Assembly: GCF_907164915.1 (NCBI RefSeq)
Contig: NC_061862.1
Span: 4,964,358 to 5,028,357, forward strand
Direction: 5' to 3'
Source: Impatiens glandulifera
Lineage: Eukaryota > Streptophyta > Magnoliopsida > Ericales > Balsaminaceae
Length of the DNA stretch: 64,000 nucleotides
In this document: positions 51,545-62,379 of the stretch, in pieces
Layout: every line of letters begins with the position of its first letter
Position numbering within the stretch: the stretch's first letter is position 1
Program-made: the position numbers and the translations under genes
The notes under the pieces: model-generated
What the model saw: the letters and a program-made list of their open reading frames with translations, nothing else
Told to the model about the DNA's origin: nothing
The model's database searches: none

Positions 51545-52093
51545 CTTGATCAATCAGACAGTACAGACAATCAGACAGTACAGACGTGGCATAGCATCTT
51601 CTTCATCGTAGATCGCCCATATCAGCTTCGCCTTAAAGCATTGCTTAGACCTATCATTGTCAAAATTGTGAAAATCAGAGATAGGAACCTTCATGGGCAT
51701 TGATTCCCTCCTCCTCACCACTGATTGAAGCTCCACTGTGCCAGAAATTGTGGCAGTGCTAGGCTGGTTAGAAACCACCACCTCTCCTCCTCGGTTCGTT
51801 CACTGAGGAAAGACAATATATTCCATGTTTCGATAGAAGCTTAAAAGCCCCCATCTGCCCCAACAGTTTTATTGTAATAAGGGTTAAGTAGACCACACAT
51901 ATACGTAAACTGTTTGATGAGCCTAACCTTAACGGCAGATGATTTTAGACAAAAATTGCATAGAAATCAGTTTCCCCTTTGAATTTTGTCTCAGATGTAG
52001 CATAAACATCAAATGTAGCTTTCATTTCTTTTATACCCTCCAAGCTGGGACAAAGCATCTGAGCTCTCAAAGCATAGGTACATGCTCCATTGT
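51545..52093 (-). pseudogene. DnaJ/DUF3444 5' half, rearranged (copy 3a)
   Basis: Read on the minus strand: N-terminal family sequence NGACTYALRAQMLCPSLEG and FKGETDFYAIF (about 52093-51950), a degenerate J-domain (LLNPYYNKTVGADGGF, several frame changes, about 51950-51810), then a direct jump to the linker (about 51790, VVSNQPSTATISGTVELQS) and the start of DUF3444 (MKVPISDFHNFDNDRSKQ, DEEDAMPRLYCLI) ending near 51554. The zinc-finger region is deleted. At 52093/52101 it meets the 3' half in opposite orientation. Confidence 0.8.
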
Positions 52094-52100
52094 AGTCTTT

Positions 52101-52542
52101 CTCAACACGGGGAAGATGCCTTAGAATTTATCCTAGGAGCGGAGATATATGGGCCATATACAAGAACTGGTCATCGGAATGGAACAGGGAGACCCCCTCT
52201 GAGGTTAGGCATCAATATGAGATGATGGAAATTATGATGGATTATGACGAAGAAGATGGGGTTTGCATGAGTCCACCGGTGAAAGTAGATGGTTACAGGA
52301 CTGTGAATGGGAGTAACCCAGATGAGGGTTCCATTTGTAGGGTTTTGAAGAAGTAAATGTTGAGATTCTCACATTGTGTTCCTTGCTGGCGAATTAGAGG
52401 TGCAGAGAAGACTGATGATCTGCCAGAATGCTGTTGGGATCTTGACCCAGCCGCAACCCAAGATGGCCTTATTCTTCAAAAGCAGCAAGAAGAAGAAGCT
52501 GAAGCTGAAGCTGAAACTAGAAAACTTAAAGTGATATCTTAA
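52101..52542 (+). pseudogene. DUF3444 C-terminal part (copy 3b)
   Basis: RCLRIYPRSGDIWAIYKNW through HQYEMMEIMMDYDEEDG and LPECCWDLDPAATQDG to EAEAETRKLKVIS and a stop at 52540-52542. One in-frame stop (TAA at about 52353) splits it. Plus strand, head-to-head with 51545-52093, so an inversion passed through the gene copy. Confidence 0.85.
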
Positions 52543-52977
52543 CTTACACCCCACCCCCAAATAGTAGATTATAAACTGTTTGTTTTTTCTTATGATTGTT
52601 CTCCTGAGTGTACTTGAGAGATTTACAGATGGATAGCCAAAACTATTATAGGTTGGTTGTTTCTTTATTTGAAAACTGTTGTTTATTTGTTGTTTCTGAC
52701 TGAGTTGTTTTGAGATCAAAGATTGAAATTAAGCTGCTCTTGAATTATCAACAGCCATACCCGGTCCAGGATCTGACTTTCTTCTTGCTGGATTGATCGT
52801 CTTCTTTTGTTATAAAATAAATAAATAAAATATTTAAATTATAATTTATTAATAAATTTTTTGATAAAGAAATTTGAGTATATCGTGTTTTAAAAAAATA
52901 GGTATAGACTTAGTGTTTAAAACATACTAAAAGAATATGTTTAATGCCGACCAATTTTTCGGTGATAATAACGTAAT
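52543..52977. other. 3' flank of DUF3444 copy 3
   Basis: Diverged from 1782-2200 (TTATGATTGTT, GGATGGCCAAAACTATTATAGG-like matches). No gene found. Confidence 0.5.
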
Positions 52978-55900
52978 AGTATTACATCACAATATGATGA
53001 ACAACTCTAAGTCAAATATTAGATCTCTCAATTGTGATTGTCTTAGTACAAGATTACACTACAAAAATAGGATGTTTTCAAAAATGCTCTTTTCAAATGA
53101 AAAAGTATTAAAATAAGTAATTATGAACTAATTTAGTATTACACAAATCAAATATGTTATTCTTAAGTTACAAAATTTATAATTTATATTGTCACTCTTT
53201 TTTATAAATATATTTATATGTAAAAATATTTTGTTTCAACTTTCAACATATATTATTGAAAAATATTATTAATATTATAATATATATTACCACATTATTT
53301 GCATTGTAGATTTTATTTATGATTTTGTATTTTATAATTTATTTTATAATAATTATTATAATATAATATATTAAGAATTTGCTTAATAATGACTTATTCA
53401 TTTTTTTTTAACAAAAATTGTATTAACATTTATGTTGGTAAAAATATTTCTTAAAAATATTTAAAATTATTATTACAACATGATTTCAATAATTTATCAA
53501 TTAATGTTTTTTATATTTTATTAATTTAATTAGCCATATATTCTACAACATTTTTACAATAATTTCATATATCTTAATAATAAATATAGTAATTTTAAAT
53601 GAACATATTTTACAATACATAACAATTATATATTTTAAATATTCACACTTAATTTACAAACTTATCTTGAAGACCATTTGCAATTAATAGGTATTTTTTA
53701 AATAATTTATATATTTAATTTACTTGATATATATTTTGTCATATATATAAAATTTATATCTTATATTTTAACAATAATTTTAGTCATTTAATAGCATGAT
53801 TTGCAATAACTTTACAATGTATATTTAAGTTTTTTTTAATTAGTTTATTAATAGTATTTGTTTAGTAATAACAAATATGTATTTTTTAAAATTTAGATTA
53901 ATGGAGGGTTTCTCGGGATATAATCAGGTCCCGATGGTGCCTAAGGACAAGGAAAAAACTACTCTCATCACAGAGGTCTGTACCTTTTGCAATCGAGTGA
54001 TGCCTTTTGAACTGAAGAACAATGGAGCTACGTATCAGAAAGCAACCACAAGTCGCAACTATTCTCCACAACTTGATCCACAAGGAAGTCAAGGTCTACG
54101 TTGATGATATCATCGTCAAATCTAAGAATCGAGTTGAACATATCGCGAACTTGCAGAAATTCCTTCAGAGGATTCGGAAATACCATCTTCGTTTAAATCC
54201 AATGAAGTGCACCTTCGGTGTTACTACTAGTAAGATGATGGGATTTATGATTACTCAAAGAGGAATAGAAGTCGACTCTAGCAAGATTGCGGCCATCAAA
54301 GCCATGCCAACACCCCGAAATGAGCGAAGGTTCGTGAATTTTTGGACAAAATCCAATAAATTAGTCGCTACATTAGTAAGCTCACATGCACTTGCGATCC
54401 TCTCTTCAAGATTTGAAGAAGGATCAAAAGTTGTCTGGAGTGATACTTATTAACATATCTTCGAGAAGGTGAAGGCGTATTTGTAATCCCTTCCTATCCT
54501 TATGTCTCTGAGGTTAGGAGTTCCTTTGATTCTTCACCTCACTATCACCGACTCATCCATGGGGAGAATGCTAGTCCAGGAGAATGAAATCAAATAAGAG
54601 GTGGTAATCTACTACATCAGTAAAAGGATGATTGATTATTAGTTAAATTACTATTCCGTGGAGAAGGTCTGTTGGGCACTAGCTTGGGTAACGAAGAGGT
54701 TATACCATTATATGCAAGCTCACTCAATCAAGCTAGTGTCAAGACTTGATCTCATTCGTTTCTTGTTTCAAAGAATCATTCTTTTGCCGTGTCTGACCAA
54801 ATGGATGATGAGGATTTCAGAATATGATATCTCATATACCGTTCAAAAATTAGTCAAGGGTAGTGTGTTAGCTGATTTCCTAGATGATCAGCTAATTACT
54901 GTTGAAGATGACGACGAAGAGATGATTTTCCCAGATGACGAGATTATGACCATTCAATTTGAAGCATAGAGGCTGATGTTCGATGGTGCGTCCGGCAAGC
55001 ATGGCTACGATATTAGTATTATTTTGATTGATCCTTCTAGCACGTATAACCATACTTCTGTTAAATTGGGTTATAGTGTCACCAACAACGAAGCTAGTGT
55101 GAAACCTGCATTATTTGAATTAAGTTAGATGAGGAGAAAGGAGTTTGTATTGGAAGTTATCAGGAACTCAAACCTCGTAATCTCACAAGCTAGTGGAGAT
55201 TGGAAAGTTAAAGTCGATAATCAACCTTATCACTCGTTCCTCATGCGATTGATAGCCAAGTTTGAGAGTGTCACTTTCATTCATGCTCCAAGGTGTCAAT
55301 ATCGATTTGCTGATGCCCTTACTACACTTGCGGCAATGACTCAAAATCCAGATGGAATCAAGATCAAGCCACTCAAGATACTACAAAGACGCAATTGAAT
55401 TTATGTGAAGCTAGTGGTCGATAATGCTGATGTTTCAAGTAAACCTTGTTTTGAGCCCATCCAAACTTATATTGAAAAGGGAGCGTTGTGCCCTTTGTTA
55501 GTTTTCCACTAGTTATGTGGTTGTGGCATGTTCTCTCTATCGAAGATTTTTCGATGGACAAAATATGCTTTGTGTAGATCATGTAGAATCTACCACCATT
55601 ATAGAAGAAGTGCATGTTGGGAATTGCGGTTCTCATATGAATGACATGTCCATTGCTAAAAACTCATTTGGCTAGGATAATTTTATCAAAATTTAGAACA
55701 AGATTGTATTGCGTTTATCAAGAAATGTCATCAATGAAAGATTTATGCCAATCAGAAACACACTCTTGCCTCTTTTCTCTATAACATGACCTCTCCATGG
55801 CCATTCTCCACATGGGGAATCAATATCATCGGAAAAATTCACCCCTACGCTTTCAATAGTCATGAGTTCATTCTAGTTGCTATCAATTATTTCACCAAGT

Positions 55901-56019
55901 GGGTTGATGCTTATTCGTTCAAAGTCCTCAAATCCTCTCATATTGCACCGCAAACCAATGAAGCGGTCGAGGCTTCTAACAAGAATGTGCTCTCAATCTT
56001 GAAGAAAACCACACAAACA
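52978..56019 (+). mobile_element. Ty3/Gypsy (Tat-type) fragment, copy 2: RT, RNase H, second RNase H, integrase
   Basis: About 920 bp AT-rich sequence, then RT (MEGFSGYNQVPMVPKD, YVDDIIVKSKNRVEH, LNPMKCTFGVTTSKMMGF), RNase H connected region (MEKVCWALAWVTKRLYHYM, DISYTVQKLVKGSVLADFL, 54658-54870), a second archaeal-type RNase H (FDGASGKHG, then RLIAKFESVTFIHAPRCQ, DALTTLAAMTQ, about 54970-55390) and integrase (SPWPFSTWGINIIGKIHP, INYFTKWVDAYSFKVL, 55786-56010). Two RNase H regions point to the Tat lineage. Many stops and frame changes; no LTR seen. Cut at 56020 by the Tnt1-like LTR. Confidence 0.85.
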
Positions 56020-56513
56020 TGTTGGGCCTTTGGGTCCAACCCAATTAGGAATTTAATAAAACAAGAAAAATCTAAGAATTCTGCTCATTCTATCACTTCT
56101 AGAGAGAGAAGCCATTCTGCAAAGAAGAGAAGAAACAGAGGAGAAGAAACAGAGGAAGAAGAAGATAAGGAGGTAGTAGATCTCTTACATTTTCACCTTC
56201 AGGTTCCAATTTTTGTTGTCTTATATCTAGACTAGCTTGAGTCTAAATGAAATTGGTTTTCTCTGTTTGTATGCCTCAACTTTGGGTTTAGAGTTGAGAA
56301 GAACATTTGTATCTGTTTCTTGCTTATAGTGAAATTTGCTGGTTGGCCCCGTGGTTTTTTACCCTCCAGGTTGAGAGGGTTTTCCACGTAAATCTGGTGT
56401 TGTTTTGTTCTGTGTTTGATCTTCTGTTTTAGACTTGGATAACCTGTGCATTTACCCATCTCACATTGCTAGATTACAGTATAAAAGTAATCTTCATTTC
56501 AAAATTCCCAACA
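56020..56513 (+). repeat. 5' LTR of the Tnt1-like element (494 bp)
   Basis: Begins TGTTGGGCCTTTGGG and ends AATTCCCAACA, a 7-bp inverted terminus (TGTTGGG/CCCAACA). Followed by two bases and the PBS. Confidence 0.85.
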
Positions 56514-56515
56514 AG

Positions 56516-56527
56516 TGGTATCAGAGT
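56516..56527 (+). promoter_or_regulatory. PBS of the Tnt1-like element
   Basis: TGGTATCAGAGT: initiator tRNA-Met complement with one change at the last base. Confidence 0.85.
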
Positions 56528-56565
56528 TGTTAGGTTTATTTTGAAGAGTACTTTTGTAGGTTGAG

Positions 56566-57340
56566 ATGGAAGGCAATAGCACAATGATCAGGTTGACAAA
56601 TAATAACTGGCAGATTTGGAAATCCAAGATGGAGGATATCCTTTACTGTAAAGACTTGTATGAGCCGGTTGAAGGAGATAGTGCGAAGTCAAAAGATATG
56701 TCTGACAGTGATTGGACAAAATTGAACCGGAAAGCAGGCGGCACAATTAGACAGTGGCTTGATGATAGCATGTACCACCATGTAGCAAGTGAGAAGAGTG
56801 CACATGAGTTGTGGAAGAAGCTGGAGTCATTGTATGAGCAGAAAACAGCAGGTAACAAAGCGTTTCTGATTCGAAAGTTAGTAAATCTGAAATTCAGAGA
56901 AGGTGCTGGTATTGCTGAGAATTTAAATGAGTTCCAGAGCTTGATTAATCAATTGTCAGTGATGGAGATGACCTTAGAAGATGAGTTGCAGGCTTTATTG
57001 CTCTTGGGATCATTGCCCGACAGTTGGGAGACATTGGTTGTGACAGTCAATAATGCAGCTCCGAATGGTGTTCTTACTATGAGTATAGTTACTAGCAGCT
57101 TGTTCAATGAGGAGACAAGAAGGAAGTCAACTAATACAAATAGTGCACAGGCCCTTGTCATAGAGAACAGGGGAAAAGCTGAATACCGACAAAAATCAAG
57201 AGGCCATAGCAAGTCCAGAGGCAGATCAAAATCTAAGGGAAGACAGTGTTATCACTGTGGTAAAGAAGGTCACATAAAGAATAATTGTAGAGCCTGGAAA
57301 AGACTTCAGAATGAAGACAAAAATCAGAAGCAGACGCCTT
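56566..57340 (+). CDS. gag: Tnt1-like Gag, C-terminally truncated
   Basis: Start ATG 38 bp after the PBS. N-terminal LTNNNWQIWKSKMEDIL, then SAHELWKKLESLYEQKT, LNEFQSLINQLSVMEM and LLLGSLPDSWETLV: the Copia UBN2 gag fold. A basic SRGHSKSRGRSKSKGR stretch precedes a CCHC knuckle CYHCGKEGHIKNNC (about 228-241). The frame is intact up to the breakpoint; the last roughly 13 codons before the stop at 57378 belong to the neighbouring element in antisense. Confidence 0.88.
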
Positions 57341-59646
57341 TGATTTCTTATGGGCTTCAGCGAGCTCTTCGAATGTAAGTTGTTGGTCGAGTAGTCGAGT
57401 CGCATCCTCATTTCGTTGAACCGCTATAGCCGGTGCAACATCTTCAACTCTTTGGATATGTTGGGCCAGGTCTGCATCCGCTTGTACCGTTTCCTTTTGA
57501 ATCCGGACTTGCTCGTCCTCAGCATTTTGAATCTTTTGAGCCGCGATTTCATTCGTCTTTTCAAGTGCTTTGTCGGCTTCCAGCTTTGCTGCTACCATCT
57601 CCGCCAGTTGTTCGGTGACCGCCTTTAGATCGGCTTCGGTCTTGGCATTCTTCTCCTCAAGCGATGCTATTTTTTCAAGTATGGATCCGGCCTGGATACC
57701 GGACTGAGACTGATTCCCTTCAATAGTATTCAGCCTTTGATATGTTGTTATTAGGTGGAGATTTACCAAACCGACCTGTTGGTTGGTATGAACAATATCG
57801 GTCTCCAACTTCTTAGTTACGGCCTCTAATGTCTTAGTTTTTTCAGTTGTTTCGCCGAACAGAAGATCAGTAAGACCGTATTTTTCCTCAACGGACGTAA
57901 TCCGTTCAACCGTGGCTTCCAGCTGTTTATCGGTAGATTCAATTAACTCGATAGATTTTGTTGTGGCTTCCTTTATTTTCTTTTGCCACGGCAGGATGGA
58001 TTCATTGACAAATTCCTCGATAATGTCCTTGACCCTATCCTCTGTTACAGCCGGCACCGATGAATTGTCGGTTTGCGGAGATCCTAGCCGATCAGTGGGC
58101 GGTGTACCCATTTCGATTTCGGTGCTGTTGATTATGGGTTCCGGTGGAGGGGAGGTATGCTCGGCCTCGTTCGGATTCGGACCTCCATCATCCTCAAGAT
58201 GAGATCTGGAGAAAAGTGACGCCTCTTTGTGAGCGGGTTCCGATTCTAACCGTGCCAGCTCATCGGTTAGTTCCTGTTCTTTAACCGTTAGCATGTCCAG
58301 CACTAAGCCTCGAACGGGGAATCCTCCGTCCCAGGGACATATTTTTTACGAAGATGAAGGATATGGTCAGAAAGCTCTATCAACCGTGCATGCGGTTCGA
58401 CCATCCTTCCTCTTCGAAGAGCGGTCACCACGTTCTTGGCTCTTGTAAGTTTGAGCACCGCCGCTTCCATGTCAATCATCTTCTCATACCTTCGGTCATC
58501 GGGATGCTCCGGTAACATGTTAGCAAAGAGGGTTTCTTGCCGAATCAGAGCCCATTGAAAATAGACGTCGCTTGCAGCGTGAGCCTGAACGTGGAGTTGA
58601 TCCAATATTTTGGAGACGAGATCCTCTCCCAGTTGCCGAATGTGTTCATCCGAGGATTCATTTCTTTCTGGTTGCCTGCCCGAACCGGTATCAATATCAT
58701 CATTTCTGGCCGATTGTTCTTCGACCACCTTCTCTTTCCCTTTGCTAGACCGATCCGCCTCAGTGCTGTGTGAGAGAGTCCGGCTAGAGCTTGAAGCCGA
58801 GTTTTCTGGATTAAATGTGTCAGTCTGAATACTAGCCGACCTGGTCGGTTGCGAGGCTGCCTTGCTTCCGGACTGTTCACCTGCCGGAGCCTTCTTCTTC
58901 TTAGGCTTAGATTTCCCTTTGCGAGCGGAGACCTTTGTCTTGCCCGGTTTATCCTCCGGTTTCAAAAAGTGATGGGATTTTATGATTTTGCTGGGGGAGG
59001 TGAAAACGCCTGGGCCGGTTTCAGCGTTGAAATGGCGCATCAGTTTGCCGAGTGGAACGGCGTAACCCCACGACCGTTTGGATGATGGATCCACCATCTC
59101 ACGTAGGTTAGAGAAGATTAACTTGGCCCAGTTGATTTTAGTGTCGTTGACTAAACCGACAATCATATCGATCTTCAATCGTGTGAGGCTATCATAGTTG
59201 CCTCTCCGTCCTTGAACCAACTTTGATAGAATCTCGCAGAGCGGTGTTAATTCCGGTTTGAGGAAGTTTTTCTTACTGGATACTGCTATCGGTACATCGA
59301 TATCCGAAACATCCCGGTAAACCGCTTGTAATGTATCCTCGTCCGTAGGCACCGAGAAGTCGCTCCCCTCCGCTGGTAAGTGGAGAACCTCAGCAACCGA
59401 CTCCATTGTGAGTTTGAACAGTTTTCCGCCGATTATTTCGGTTATGGTTCCTTCGCTGTGTACGGCGGTTTGAAAGAATTCATTGACCGCTTCTTGATAC
59501 AGAATGAACGGTCCATTCAAGAAGTGTTCAAGACTGGACTCAGAGATTTGAGTTAACACTCGTTTAGCTTCCGCCGATCCATTTGCTCGAATTTCTTCTA
59601 AATCGACTTGGAAGATGTGGGTAAAAAGCACAGACTCGCGACCCAT
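57341..59646 (-). pseudogene. ORF C homologue, frameshifted and truncated
   Basis: The first frame runs 59646 to 58303 (447 codons): LFTHIFQVDLEEIRANGS, LEHFLNGPFILYQEAVNEFF, LHLPAEGSDF, TKINWAKLIFSNLREMVD, WGYAVPLGKLM, then a Lys-rich region (KPKKKKAPAGEQ) and an acidic/Ser region. It stops at GEDSPFEA-type sequence near 58305, while the coiled-coil part continues in another frame (LVLDMLTVKEQELTDELARL) from about 58310 to 57341. One frameshift therefore splits it. The C-terminal basic end is lost at the junction with the Tnt1-like gag. Confidence 0.8.
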
Positions 59647-59754
59647 TGTGAGTTTGAGAGACAGAGAGATCGAGAGTTTGAAAGCTTGAGAGATTCGAGA
59701 GCTAGAGAGAGAAAGCAGTTTCGCGGAAGAATGAAATAAAATGGCTAAGGAACT

Positions 59755-59762
59755 TATTTATA
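59755..59762 (-). promoter_or_regulatory. TATA box before ORF C homologue
   Basis: TATAAATA on the minus strand, 109 bp before the ATG at 59646; followed by a leader with repeated CTCTCTAG/CTCTCTGTCTC. Positional match to 28960-28967. Confidence 0.65.
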
Positions 59763-60137
59763 GTCGCGGGATGGAATTCCAACCGCCGCGGACCGTCACA
59801 TCAGGATTAGGCGGGAGATTTCCCTCCAAAATATCATTGGGCGGCAAGCGATGGGCGGGAAACTTTGAGCGATAAGATTGAGCGGGAATGCGGTTATTTT
59901 TGTAACCGTTGATTAAGAGAGCGGTGTTTTAGTGTAACCGTTTTATTTATGAGGCGGTTATTTAACCGGTGATGAAGCGGTTAGCGATTTTAACCGGTTG
60001 AACATTTAAACCGATATTTTAACTTTGTGAGCTTGAGCCGATTTTCGAACTTAATAATTTAACTGACTGTATGATTGAAAGACATAATTGATACCGATAC
60101 AGAGATCGGTTTGAGATCCGCAAAAAGGAAATGAAAA

Positions 60138-60839
60138 TTACATAACAGACATTTTAGTGAGTTTGTCAATCGCCACTTCCTCGTTGAGGACATTCAAGGG
60201 GTTCACCGGGGTACCTGGTCCAAGATTTGGATGGTGTGTACAAAGAAGTCGACTTATGTGGGGAGCATAGCCGAAACCTTTCTTTGTCTCGACCATGGTC
60301 TTCAAATTATTGAAGATGACCGATGACCAGTTGATGGGGGTGTCGCTGACGATGTAGGTCATCATGTCGAAGACCTTCTTAGAGTAGTTCTGGTTCGGAG
60401 ATTGACAGATGATCAATCGATTGACAATCTCGTGAAGGAGTTGGATGTGACGGGCGAGGCGGGTTTTCAGACCGTAGTTCTCCACCGATACTTCGGTTCC
60501 GGAGAACATTTCGGCATAGTCAACTACTGCACTCCCCACCCGGGATGGGAAATCGGAGAACCCTTCAGTGGACAGATTGAACATCCGGGAGAATCCACTT
60601 TCATGAAGAACAAAAATGTGGTTTTTCACGACGGAAGTGATGGCATCGCCGAACATGGCTGCATTGTTGAAGAATTCCATCACTTCTGGAATGAACATGG
60701 GTTCGGATTCTTCGAGAAAATCACGAAGGCCGGTATCGTTGAGGGATTCAAAGAGGATTTCCCTCACTTCAACATCCTCCATGTTGAGGACGGAGTCGAA
60801 ATCAATGCATAGATAATTCCTTAGGATACGGTTAGACAT
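60138..60839 (-). CDS. ORF B homologue (unknown function), intact
   Basis: 233 aa against 234 in the 14-kb element. Starts MSNRILRNYLCIDFDS. Landmarks in the same order: TGLRDFLEESEPMFIPEV, EFFNNAAMFGD, FNLSTEGFSDFP, TPINWSSVIFNNLKTMV, FGYAPHISRLL, LGPGTPVNPLN. The open frame has survived although gag and pol of this copy are dead. That may mean recent decay of the rest, or selection on the ORF. Confidence 0.82.
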   Translation of the reverse strand: MSNRILRNYLCIDFDSVLNMEDVEVREILFESLNDTGLRDFLEESEPMFIPEVMEFFNNAAMFGDAITSVVKNHIFVLHESGFSRMFNLSTEGFSDFPSRVGSAVVDYAEMFSGTEVSVENYGLKTRLARHIQLLHEIVNRLIICQSPNQNYSKKVFDMMTYIVSDTPINWSSVIFNNLKTMVETKKGFGYAPHISRLLCTHHPNLGPGTPVNPLNVLNEEVAIDKLTKMSVM

Positions 60840-60920
60840 TCTTTCAAATCTTGCTAAGAGAGAGAGAGCTTAAGAAATTATAAGTTGTTTGGAGGTATGT
60901 GGAATGATAGAGGGAGGTTC

Positions 60921-60930
60921 CTTATATATA
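60921..60930 (-). promoter_or_regulatory. TATA box before ORF B homologue
   Basis: TATATATAAG on the minus strand, 82 bp before the ATG at 60839, then a CT-rich leader (CTCTCTCTCTTAGC). Confidence 0.65.
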
Positions 60931-61257
60931 TTTGAAATTGGAGGGAAAATATGATCATTTAATGCTAATATTCTGTTTTGTCTTATTAATGTTGGGAATA
61001 TTTATGTTTCCAAAACTCCTTGGGAAGGAGTTATTTTTGACCGGTTGCGGAGCTCGAGGTGGGGAATCTAGTTGGGAAGTAACTAGGTTTGTGTAGTTTC
61101 CCATGTGGTTGGAATTCAAAAGTTATTTTTCATTAATGAAAGTGGAGTTACAACAAACCGAAGGAAACACATAGATTAACCGAAAAGATCATAATGGAGT
61201 AGGATGACAATACAACCAGTACATACAACAAAATGACCGGTTGTAAGAAGGAGTGAC

Positions 61258-61974
61258 TTAATTTCCGGAGGAGTTGAGATGTCGGTTCTTCTTCTTCCAG
61301 GCCTTCTCGAACCGCTCATAGAAGGAGTCGGTGATTTCCCTGGTCACAACTTGGGACTGGTTCAGCCCCTCGCCCGGACATAGCGGAACTCCGAGTTCCA
61401 TGAGTAGGGAGCTGATCTGGGGAATGAAACCGGTATGACGAGTGGTGATCATCCAGATCAGGATGTCGAACAAGACCCTGGACCAGTTGATCAGGGTATC
61501 GGTTGTGATAGCGGTCATCATGTTGAAGACGGTGGTGCAGTAGGTGTTCTTGACATCCTTTCCCAGGATGGCTCGACCGAAGTTCAGAGATATTTCGGCT
61601 TTTAGTTCAGACGGAACATCCAGATCGGTGAGACCTTGCTTTGGAAGGTCGAAACATCTAGCAAAGTCACACTCAGAAAAATCAAACACGGTTCCTCCAA
61701 CCCTAGATTGAATGAGGGTATCAAAGTATGGAGTACCGCGGAAAACCCTTGTGTTGTGGAAGAATTCCTTAACGGTTTCAGGGAAGATGACATGTTTGTC
61801 ATCTAAGAAGGGTTTTAGACCGATGTTTTCAAGAGACTTGATCATTTTAAAAATCTCATAATGCTCTGTCCATTGAGTGGAATCAAAATCAACTTGGAGA
61901 ATGTTTTGGAACTGAGATATTTTTGTCTTAGTGAGATGATTTTTGATGTTTGTGGATATTTGGTTGATATTCAT
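61258..61974 (-). CDS. ORF A homologue (unknown function), internal in-frame deletion
   Basis: 238 codons from the ATG at 61974, but that ATG lies only about 10 bp after a TATA-like TATATAAG, and the first 20 or so residues have no counterpart in ORF A. The ancestral start appears lost (ATG position reads ATA) and the upstream ATG is in frame. Similarity starts at NILQVDFDS and continues KPFLDDKHVIFPETVKEFF, RGTPYFDTLIQSRVGG, LPKQGLTDL. About 27 residues are missing before RAILGKDVKNTYC; then LINWSRVLFDILIWMI, GFIPQISSLLMELGVP and LCPGEG. The frame is open throughout. Confidence 0.75.
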   Translation of the reverse strand: MNINQISTNIKNHLTKTKISQFQNILQVDFDSTQWTEHYEIFKMIKSLENIGLKPFLDDKHVIFPETVKEFFHNTRVFRGTPYFDTLIQSRVGGTVFDFSECDFARCFDLPKQGLTDLDVPSELKAEISLNFGRAILGKDVKNTYCTTVFNMMTAITTDTLINWSRVLFDILIWMITTRHTGFIPQISSLLMELGVPLCPGEGLNQSQVVTREITDSFYERFEKAWKKKNRHLNSSGN

Positions 61975-62379
61975 CTAACTTATATATTAGTTGAAGGATG
62001 ATAGTATTATCCAGTAGGTAGCAGTTAATGTAGTCTATTGACCATAGGATAAAAGGATTTGCATGAATTAAGTATGTCTACAACCTAAGGTGTGAGTCAT
62101 AGGCCTTGACGGTGAGAGATATCATATCTTAACGTCTTTTAAGGTATCACTATTTTGCTTAGAAAAAGTATCTTTTCAAAACAGATACATCTAAACCCAG
62201 ACAGTTGTTCCGCTTTTCTTAGGAGACCAAATAATCCAAAATATATTATATTCAAACCGGTCGGTTTTCAGTCATTGGTCCCGATGCGGTTAATTAGTGA
62301 ATTCTTTAGTAAATTCACAGGGAGAGTCAAATACGTGTTCCTCATCTTTAGTAAATTCTTCACAGGGAGAGTCAAATAC
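61975..62379 (-). other. Post-pol region and pol-deletion junction
   Basis: Matches the 26068-26598 spacer (GGCCTATGAC, CCTTTTATCC, AACCGCATCGGG). At about 62300 it joins directly to gag sequence (CCCTGTGAATTTACTAAAG), removing all of pol. A tandem duplication of about 50 bp (ACAGGGAGAGTCAAATAC twice, at 62319 and 62365) sits at the junction. Confidence 0.7.

Larger units (their letters stand above)
56020..57340 (+). mobile_element. Tnt1-like Copia element, 5' part only
   Basis: LTR, PBS and gag are present; protease onward is missing. Inserted in the Gypsy integrase and cut near 57338-57341, where the ORF C sequence of the minus-strand element starts. The target duplication cannot be checked because the right end is absent. 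Confidence 0.85.
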
